From Massilia sp. YIM B02443 (lineage in GTDB: Bacteria; Pseudomonadota; Gammaproteobacteria; Burkholderiales; Burkholderiaceae_D), in NCBI RefSeq assembly GCF_030411955.1, contig NZ_JASNRA010000008.1:160254-216280 (forward strand): a DNA stretch of 56,027 nt. The letters run 5' to 3'. Position numbers and translations under genes: made by a program. The notes under the pieces were generated by a model that saw only the letters and a list, made by a program, of their open reading frames with translations, made no database searches and had not been told where the DNA came from. Shown in pieces: positions 50,489 to 56,027 of this stretch (the first letter of the stretch is position 1; each line of letters starts with the position of its first letter).

Positions 50489-52159
50489 TTGAGCAAAAAC
50501 CTTTCTATCAGACTGCTGATCCTGTTCCTGATCACCCTGGCCATGCCGCTCGCCCCGGTGCTGGCGCAGGATGCGGCCGAACCGGCGGCGCCGGCGGTCC
50601 AGCCCGATCCGCTGGGCCGCGAAACGCCGCGCTCGGCCGTGTCGGGCCTGATCGAAGCGCTGGCGCGCAAGGACTTCGACCGCGCCGCCGAGTACTTCGA
50701 CGTGCCGGCCGGGCGCCAGCGCCTGGCCCCCGCCGACCAGGCGCGCGCCTTCCAGACCCTGCTCGACAACGGCGGTTCGCTCGACCCATTCGCCGGTCTG
50801 TCGAACGAGGCCGCCGGCAAGATCGACGACGAATTGCCGCTCGATAGCGAGAACGTGGGCCAGATCAAGGTGCAGGACCAGAAACTGCCGATCCTGTTGC
50901 GCCGCACGCAGGAGGGCGACCACCAGATCTGGCGCGTTTCGCGCGAGACCATGACCGAGGTGCTGGCCGAGTCCAGGCGCAATCCGGCCGTGCCCGAGGC
51001 AACCCAGCAGAACGAGGTCGCGGTGGCCGGCGCGCCGCTCAAGGATTGGGCGCTGTTGATCGGACTGGCGGTGATGACCTTCGGCGGCCTGTGGATGCTG
51101 TCGGCGCTGGTGGTGGCGGCGATGCGCAAGATGGTGCCCGATCCGGCGGCCAGCGGCGCCTACCGCTTCTGCGAGGCGGCCTTGCCGCCGCTGAGCCTGC
51201 TGATCGCGGTGTTCGTGTTCTATAACTGGGCCGAAACGCTGCCGGTCTCGATCGTGGCGCGCCAGACGCTGCTGCGCTACACCGGCATCGTGTCGGTGAT
51301 CGCGGTGGTGTGGTTCGGCCTGCGGCTGGTGGACGCGGTGGCCGAGCTGGCGATCGCGCGCATGCAGGCCAGCGGACGGCGCCAGATCGTATCCGTGATC
51401 ACGCTGCTGCGGCGCGGCGCCAAGATTTTGCTGCTGGTGTTCTCCGGCATCGCCATCTTGGACACCTTCGGCATCGACGTCACCACGGGGATCGCGGCGC
51501 TGGGGATCGGTGGTATCGCGCTGGCGCTGGGCGCCCAGAAGACGGTGGAAAACCTGGTCGGCAGCGTCACCGTGATCGCCGACCGGCCGCTGCAGGTGGG
51601 CGACTTCATCAAGGTCGGCGACGTGGTCGGCACGGTGGAAGACGTCGGCATCCGCTCGACCCGCATCCGCACCGGCGAACGCACCGTGGTGACGATCCCG
51701 AACGGCGACCTGTCGGCGCGCCAGATCGAGAACTTCGCCAAGCGCGACCGCTTTTTGTTCAACCCGGTCATCGCCATCGCGCCCGACACGCCGTCGGACA
51801 AGCTGCGCGAAGCGATCACCATCGTGCAGGGCGTGATCGCAGGCGAAAAGAACATGGCCGAAGGCGGCCGCGCCCGGCTGGGCAGCATCAACGACCGCGC
51901 CTTCAACATCGAGGTGTTTTCGTACATCGACGTCAAGGAATTCGATACCCAGGTCATCATCCGAGAGAACCTGTACCTGACCATCTACGAGCGGCTGGAA
52001 GCGGCGGGCGTGCGCCTGGCGTTCCAGACCAGGACGGTGCTGTTCTCGGACGACCAGCTGGAGGTGATCGGCAAGCGCGCGGGCAGCGACGCCAGCAATG
52101 AGGCCGAGGAAGAGGAAGAAGCGCCGCCGCAGGAAACCAGCCTGATCAAGCGCGCATAA
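50489..52159 (+). CDS. MscS family mechanosensitive channel with signal peptide
   Basis: 556 residues starting at TTG, with AAAGGAG five bases upstream; an in-frame ATG at 50312 lacks a site and adds unrelated sequence. Signal peptide to about Ala26 (PVLAQ). A periplasmic N-terminal domain (about 27-180) precedes four TM helices. The pore helix region GIDVTTGIAALGIGGIALALGAQKTVENLVG is followed by the MscS beta domain DRPLQVGDFIKVGDVVGTVE. An acidic tail (NEAEEEEEAPP) ends it. It releases solutes on hypo-osmotic shock. It is convergent with oxyR. Confidence 0.93.
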   Translation: MSKNLSIRLLILFLITLAMPLAPVLAQDAAEPAAPAVQPDPLGRETPRSAVSGLIEALARKDFDRAAEYFDVPAGRQRLAPADQARAFQTLLDNGGSLDPFAGLSNEAAGKIDDELPLDSENVGQIKVQDQKLPILLRRTQEGDHQIWRVSRETMTEVLAESRRNPAVPEATQQNEVAVAGAPLKDWALLIGLAVMTFGGLWMLSALVVAAMRKMVPDPAASGAYRFCEAALPPLSLLIAVFVFYNWAETLPVSIVARQTLLRYTGIVSVIAVVWFGLRLVDAVAELAIARMQASGRRQIVSVITLLRRGAKILLLVFSGIAILDTFGIDVTTGIAALGIGGIALALGAQKTVENLVGSVTVIADRPLQVGDFIKVGDVVGTVEDVGIRSTRIRTGERTVVTIPNGDLSARQIENFAKRDRFLFNPVIAIAPDTPSDKLREAITIVQGVIAGEKNMAEGGRARLGSINDRAFNIEVFSYIDVKEFDTQVIIRENLYLTIYERLEAAGVRLAFQTRTVLFSDDQLEVIGKRAGSDASNEAEEEEEAPPQETSLIKRA

Positions 52160-52210
52160 GCAGGAAAGCCCCGCCGCGTTCAAATGCGGCGGGCCAGTAA
52201 GGACAGCGGC

Positions 52211-53158
52211 TCAGGCGGCCGCCTCCAGCGCCACCATCTCGACGCCGGCCAGGTTGCATTCGCCCACCGCGCGGATCACGGCGTCGATCGCCGCGCGCCG
52301 GGTAAAGCTCTTGCGCCAGGCAATCACCACGCGGCGCGACGGCGCCGGCGGCAGGAACGGCACGTAGGTCAGCAAGCCGTTCGGATCCTTCAGGTCGGCC
52401 ACCGAGGCGCGCGGCAGCACGGTCAGGCCGATGCCGCTGGCTACCATGTGGCGGATGGTTTCCAGCGACGAACCCTCGAAGGTGCGCTGCATGCCGTTGC
52501 CGGCTGACGGCGCCGAGAAGCGCGCCATTTCCGGACACACTTCCAGCACCTGGTCGCGGAAGCAGTGGCCGGCGCCCAGCAGCAGCATGGTTTCGGTCTT
52601 CAGGTCTTCGGCCGAGATTTCCTTGCGGCCCGCCCATGGGTGGTTCTTCGGCATCGCCACGATGAACGGCTCGTCGTACAGCGGCTGCACCGACATGCCG
52701 TGGTCCGGCAGCGGCAGCGCCATGATGGCGGCGTCGAGCTCGCCCTGGCGCAGCAGTTCCAGCAATTTATGCGTGTAGTTCTCTTGCAGCACCAGCGGCA
52801 TCTGCGGCACGGTGTCGATCAGGTTTTTTACCAGCGGCGGCAGCAGGTAAGGGCCGATGGTGTAGATCACGCCCAGGCGCAGCGGTCCGGCCAGCGGATC
52901 CTTGTTCTGCTTGGCCAGTTCCTTGATGGCGGCGGTCTGTTCCAGCACCCGTTCGGCCTGGGCCACGATCTGGGCGCCCAGCGGCGTCACCGATACTTCG
53001 GAACCGCCACGCTCGAACAGCGTCACGCCCAGTTCGTCTTCCAGCTTCTTGATGGCGACGGACAGGGTAGGTTGGGCCACGAAGCAGGCCTCGGCCGCGT
53101 GGCCGAAGTGCTTGGCGCGGGCCACGGCGACGATGTATTTCAGCTCGGTCAGTGTCAT
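52211..53158 (-). CDS. oxyR: Hydrogen peroxide-responsive regulator OxyR
   Basis: 315-residue LysR-type regulator. N-terminal HTH (MTLTELKYIVAVARAKHFGH, then FVAQPTLSVAIKKLEDELG). The redox pair is Cys199 (GAGHCFRDQ) and Cys208 (LEVCPE), the same numbering as E. coli OxyR. Peroxide oxidation forms a disulfide and activates catalase and peroxidase genes. ATG 53158 gives the family length. It is divergent from a PilT/PilU-type ATPase across 143 bp. A GC-rich hairpin (52170-52193) lies between the oxyR stop and the MscS stop but has only a short T-run. Confidence 0.95.
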   Translation of the reverse strand: MTLTELKYIVAVARAKHFGHAAEACFVAQPTLSVAIKKLEDELGVTLFERGGSEVSVTPLGAQIVAQAERVLEQTAAIKELAKQNKDPLAGPLRLGVIYTIGPYLLPPLVKNLIDTVPQMPLVLQENYTHKLLELLRQGELDAAIMALPLPDHGMSVQPLYDEPFIVAMPKNHPWAGRKEISAEDLKTETMLLLGAGHCFRDQVLEVCPEMARFSAPSAGNGMQRTFEGSSLETIRHMVASGIGLTVLPRASVADLKDPNGLLTYVPFLPPAPSRRVVIAWRKSFTRRAAIDAVIRAVGECNLAGVEMVALEAAA

Positions 53159-53301
53159 AGTTGTCTGTCTCTGGTTGGCGCGCGTACAAGTCGCGCCCTG
53201 GCGGGGCGTCGCATCCGCCATGAAATAATATTTTAACGAATGATAGTCGATATAATTGCCGGGCAGTGCTGGACGCCTGCATCTTTTCAGAAAGGCCCCG
53301 C

Positions 53302-54489
53302 ATGTCCTCGACGTTCGGCCCGGCGGAAGCCCAGGCCTATATCCACAAGCTGCTCACCGTGATGCACCACCAGGGCGGCTCCGATCTGTTCATTTCGGCG
53401 GACTTTCCGCCCAGTATGAAACACCAGGGAAGCATGAAGCCGCTCAGCGGGCAGCGCTTGAGCGGCGAGGTCACGCGCGCGCTGGCGCTGTCGGTGATGA
53501 ACGAGCGCCAGCGCGCCGAGTTCGAGGCCGAGATGGAGTCGAACTTCGCCATTTCTCTGCCCGGCGTGTGCCGCTTCCGCGTCAACGTGTTCGTGCAGCA
53601 GCAGAGCGTGGGCATGGTGGTGCGTACCATTGCCTCCGAAATCCCGAACTTCGAAAAGCTCGACCTGCCCGAGGTGCTGAAGGACGTGGTGATGACCAAG
53701 CGCGGCCTGGTGCTGGTGGTGGGCGGCACCGGTTCCGGCAAATCGACCACGCTGGCGGCGATGATCGACTACCGCAACAGCCACTCGGCCGGCCACATCA
53801 TCACGGTGGAAGACCCGGTCGAGTACGTGCACAAGAACAAGAATTGCCTGATCACGCACCGCGAGGTTGGCGTCGACACGCTGTCGTGGCACAACGCGCT
53901 GAAGAACACGCTGCGCCAGGCGCCGGACGTGATCCTGATCGGCGAGATCCGCGATACCGAGACCATGGAGCACGCGATCGCGTTTGCCGAGACCGGCCAC
54001 CTGTGCCTTGGCACGCTGCACGCGAATAACGCCAACCAGACCATGGACCGCATCATCAATTTCTTCCCGGAAGAGCGGCGCAATCAGCTGTTGATGGATT
54101 TGTCGTCGAACCTGCGCGCGATCGTCTCGCAGCGCCTGGTGCGCACCGAGGATGGAAAAGGACGCAAGGCGGCGATCGAGATCCTGCTGAATACCCCGAC
54201 CATCGGCGAGATGATCCTGAAAGGGAACTTCCAGAACATTAAGGAGATCATGCACAAGTCGCGCGAACTGGGCATGTGCACCTTCGACCAGGCCTTGTTC
54301 GAGCTGTACAACAAGGGCTTGATCGGCTACGACGAAGCGATCCGCAACGCCGATTCGGCCAACGGCCTGCGCCTGCAGATCAAGCTCTCGGGCGAGCGCA
54401 AGGAGCCGGGGCAGGGTGGCGCCGCGCGGCCGGCAGAATTGTCGATGGCGATCGAAGAAGAACCGGACGCCGAGCCGCCGAAACACTGA
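53302..54489 (+). CDS. Third PilT/PilU-type pilus ATPase
   Basis: 395 residues. Walker A GGTGSGKSTT, Asp box ITVEDPVEYVHKNKN, Walker B DVILIGEIRDTETMEHA and His box HLCLGTLHANNANQ are intact, so it is likely an active motor. It is closer to PilU (GGSDLFISADFPP, AIAFAETGH) than PilT but carries its own C-terminal tail (about 365-395, ending AEPPKH). Start ATG 53302 is preferred over 53266. It is separated from other pilus genes and followed by rfaE2 after 19 bp. Whether it serves the same pilus or a second system is open. Confidence 0.92.
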   Translation: MSSTFGPAEAQAYIHKLLTVMHHQGGSDLFISADFPPSMKHQGSMKPLSGQRLSGEVTRALALSVMNERQRAEFEAEMESNFAISLPGVCRFRVNVFVQQQSVGMVVRTIASEIPNFEKLDLPEVLKDVVMTKRGLVLVVGGTGSGKSTTLAAMIDYRNSHSAGHIITVEDPVEYVHKNKNCLITHREVGVDTLSWHNALKNTLRQAPDVILIGEIRDTETMEHAIAFAETGHLCLGTLHANNANQTMDRIINFFPEERRNQLLMDLSSNLRAIVSQRLVRTEDGKGRKAAIEILLNTPTIGEMILKGNFQNIKEIMHKSRELGMCTFDQALFELYNKGLIGYDEAIRNADSANGLRLQIKLSGERKEPGQGGAARPAELSMAIEEEPDAEPPKH

Positions 54490-54508
54490 CATTTGCTTTT
54501 ACATTCTT

Positions 54509-54982
54509 ATGCCTCAATTCGAAAACAAGATCTGCACCCGCGCCGAACTGGCTGCGCGCATCGCCCAACTGCCCAAGCCGACCGTGCTGACCAACGGCGT
54601 GTTCGACATCCTGCACCGTGGCCACGTCACTTACCTGGCCCAGGCGCGCGAGCTGGGCGCTTCCTTGATCGTGGCGGTGAACACCGACGCTTCGGTCAAG
54701 CGCCTGGGCAAGGGCGACGACCGTCCGCACAATACGATGGCCGACCGCATGGCGGTGCTGGCGGCGCTGGAGTCGGTGAGTCTGGTGGTGGAGTTCGACG
54801 AGGACACGGCGCTCGAGGTGGTGCAGGAAGGGCGGCCCGACATCTACGCCAAGGGCGGCGACTACACGATGGACCAGATCCCGGAAGGCAAGGCGGTGCT
54901 GGCGTATGGCGGGCGGGCGGTGGCGATCGACTTCGAGCATGATCGGTCGACCACCAAGCTGGTGGCGAAGATTCGCGGCTAA
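54509..54982 (+). CDS. rfaE2: Heptose 1-phosphate adenylyltransferase (HldE C-domain type)
   Basis: 157-residue nucleotidyltransferase corresponding to the C-terminal domain of HldE, here as a separate protein. Signature GVFDILHRGHVTYL with the HxGH motif at 36-39, then NTDASVKRLGK and DIYAKGGDY. It makes ADP-D-glycero-beta-D-manno-heptose for the LPS inner core. Other heptose genes are not in the window. It is cotranscribed with the PilU-like ATPase and followed by a methyltransferase after 14 bp. Confidence 0.95.
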   Translation: MPQFENKICTRAELAARIAQLPKPTVLTNGVFDILHRGHVTYLAQARELGASLIVAVNTDASVKRLGKGDDRPHNTMADRMAVLAALESVSLVVEFDEDTALEVVQEGRPDIYAKGGDYTMDQIPEGKAVLAYGGRAVAIDFEHDRSTTKLVAKIRG

Positions 54983-54996
54983 CGGGAACACCGAGC

Positions 54997-55764
54997 ATGC
55001 ACCGCACCAGCCCGCGCAACTGCCGCACCCGCCGTGCGCTCCCCATCCTGCTGGCCTGCCTGTCGGCGCTGGCGCTGCTGTCATCGGCCAGTATCGATGC
55101 CGTGGCACAGGCAGCCGCCGCCGATACGCGCTATGAACGCGTCGTCCCCAGTCCGGATGGCATCGGCAAGCGCTACATGGGCCGCGAGATCGCTGGCGTG
55201 ATGGGATGGGAGGGCGCGCAATGGCTCGAGCGCGAAAGCCGTGCACGCGAGGAGCGGCCGGAATTGCTGTTGCGCGAACTGGCGCTGGCGCCGGGCATGA
55301 CGGTGGCCGACATCGGCGCCGGCAGCGGCTACTACACCTGGCAGCTGGCGAAACAGGTCGGGCCGGGCGGACGTGTGTATGCAGTCGACGTGCAGCCGGA
55401 AATGATCCGCATGCTCGACAGCCAGATGGCAAAGCGCGGCGTGCGCAACGTGGTCTCGGTACTGGGCAGCGAGACCACTGTCAAACTGCCGCCGGCCAGC
55501 GTTGATCTGGCCATCATGGTCGATGTCTATCACGAGCTTGCCTATCCCGCGGAAGTCCTCGACAGCATCGTCGGCGCCCTCAAGCCGGGCGGGCGCGTCG
55601 TTTTTGTCGAGTATCGCGCCGAGGACCCGGCAGTCGCGATCAAAGCGCTGCACAAGATGAGCGAGAAGCAGATACGGCGTGAAGCCACGGCGCATGGCCT
55701 GAAGTGGGAGCGCAGTATCAAGTCGCTGCCGATCCAGCATGTGGTCGTGTTTCGGAAGCCTTGA
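54997..55764 (+). CDS. Class I SAM methyltransferase with signal peptide
   Basis: 255 residues. The N-terminus has a basic start and hydrophobic core (ALPILLACLSALALLSSA) ending near Ala38-41, a standard signal peptide. Then comes a Rossmann methyltransferase: motif I VADIGAGSGYYTWQLA, motif II VYAVDVQPEMI, motif IV DLAIMVDVYHELAYP and VEYRAEDP. A SAM enzyme directed outside the cytoplasm is odd, since SAM is cytosolic; the N-terminus may act as a membrane anchor, or translation may start later. Substrate unknown. Last gene of the rfaE2 cluster. Confidence 0.85.
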   Translation: MHRTSPRNCRTRRALPILLACLSALALLSSASIDAVAQAAAADTRYERVVPSPDGIGKRYMGREIAGVMGWEGAQWLERESRAREERPELLLRELALAPGMTVADIGAGSGYYTWQLAKQVGPGGRVYAVDVQPEMIRMLDSQMAKRGVRNVVSVLGSETTVKLPPASVDLAIMVDVYHELAYPAEVLDSIVGALKPGGRVVFVEYRAEDPAVAIKALHKMSEKQIRREATAHGLKWERSIKSLPIQHVVVFRKP

Positions 55765-55879
55765 GCGGATTTGCTTGCCGTTGCTGCCGATGAGTAGCGG
55801 CCTACAGGCTGGGTCCATGCAGCACCACTGTCTCGATAGTCAGCGATCGACACAAAGCAAACGTTCGGAAGCAGACTCG

Positions 55880-56027
55880 TCATGCACGATCGTCGTTTGG
55901 CGGTCCCAGCAGGGCTTTCAGCGCTCCATACGCCAAACCCACGAAGATCGTGATGAGCAGCGTAAAACCTGAACACTGAACGCCCAGCGGTAATCCCCCC
56001 ACAAAAAGAGCGCGATCAGAAGTAGAA
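55880..56027 (-). CDS. C-terminal end of a small membrane protein, 5' end beyond the window
   Basis: The reverse strand is open from the right edge to TGA at 55880-55882 (49 codons). The last part reads as one TM helix, FTLLITIFVGLAYGALKALL, and a polar end GPPNDDRA. A second frame upstream (LLLIALFLWGDYRWAF) also looks membrane-like, so a frameshift near 55975 is possible. Too little is present to name a family. Confidence 0.35.
   Translation of the reverse strand, partial: STSDRALFVGGLPLGVQCSGFTLLITIFVGLAYGALKALLGPPNDDRA

Noticed and set aside
52169..52193. Strong terminator between MscS and oxyR
   Set aside because: The stem is good but neither strand has a proper T-run; it is mentioned under oxyR only.

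Overview
The window is GC-rich chromosomal DNA from a betaproteobacterium, most likely family Oxalobacteraceae (Massilia, Duganella or Janthinobacterium type). This placement is inferred from gene content: the xseB-ispA-dxs isoprenoid operon, pilT-pilU divergent from yggS-proC, an OxyR with Cys199 and Cys208, a PEP-CTERM protein, a DUF4214/RTX secreted protein and tandem TonB-dependent receptors. No rRNA, tRNA, CRISPR array, intact insertion sequence, integrase or replication origin was seen.

Layout, left to right. 1-4.4 kb: 5' part of a chemotaxis receptor (reverse), a Tat-exported dienelactone hydrolase, a ZIP metal transporter that appears to lack a canonical start codon, and a ClC chloride channel. 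4.4-6 kb: a lower-GC islet with an ADP-ribosylglycohydrolase and a small membrane protein. 6-11.6 kb: sseA sulfurtransferase, a GGDEF-EAL protein lying between two copies of the 3' end of an EamA transporter gene (one intact, one decayed), and a Rieske oxygenase. 11.9-15 kb: xseB-ispA-dxs with terminator. 15.1-15.9 kb: a HigBA-like toxin-antitoxin pair. 16-18 kb: divergent EamA transporter and LysR regulator. 18-21.5 kb: a very large secreted RTX protein. 21.7-26.9 kb: 2OG-Fe(II) oxygenase and cobalamin adenosyltransferase, divergent from glcDEF glycolate oxidase. 27-30.8 kb: small secreted proteins, DUF2145, pilA with a near-perfect sigma-54 promoter, a Sel1 protein and glutathione peroxidase. 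31-35.6 kb: two TonB-dependent receptors. 35.7-37.5 kb: an AT-rich single-chain GmrSD-type restriction gene. 37.7-45.8 kb: SbmA/BacA-like ABC transporter, pilU, pilT, yggS, proC, a YqjD/YqjE-like operon and ubiA. 46-56 kb: PhoX-like protein with a PEP-CTERM partner, a rhomboid-propeller fusion, an MscS channel, oxyR, a third PilT/PilU-type ATPase, rfaE2, a methyltransferase with a signal peptide, and a gene running off the right edge.

Common themes are surface motility (pilA, pilT, pilU, a further retraction ATPase, a chemoreceptor and a c-di-GMP enzyme), envelope and secretion functions, oxidative-stress response and isoprenoid/quinone synthesis (ispA, dxs, ubiA). Accessory elements sit in the gaps: the toxin-antitoxin pair, GmrSD, the ADP-ribosylglycohydrolase and a dispersed palindromic repeat family.

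The most unusual structure is the gap after proC. A 177-bp element there has 35-bp perfect inverted ends around four 22-bp direct repeats. Related half-elements lie at about 3.1, 26.9 and 39.7 kb. Other points worth following are the toxin start codon at the predicted transcription start, paired with a 13-nt perfect Shine-Dalgarno for the antitoxin; the duplicated EamA 3' end around the GGDEF-EAL gene; the apparent ATC start of the ZIP transporter; and the rhomboid-propeller fusion.
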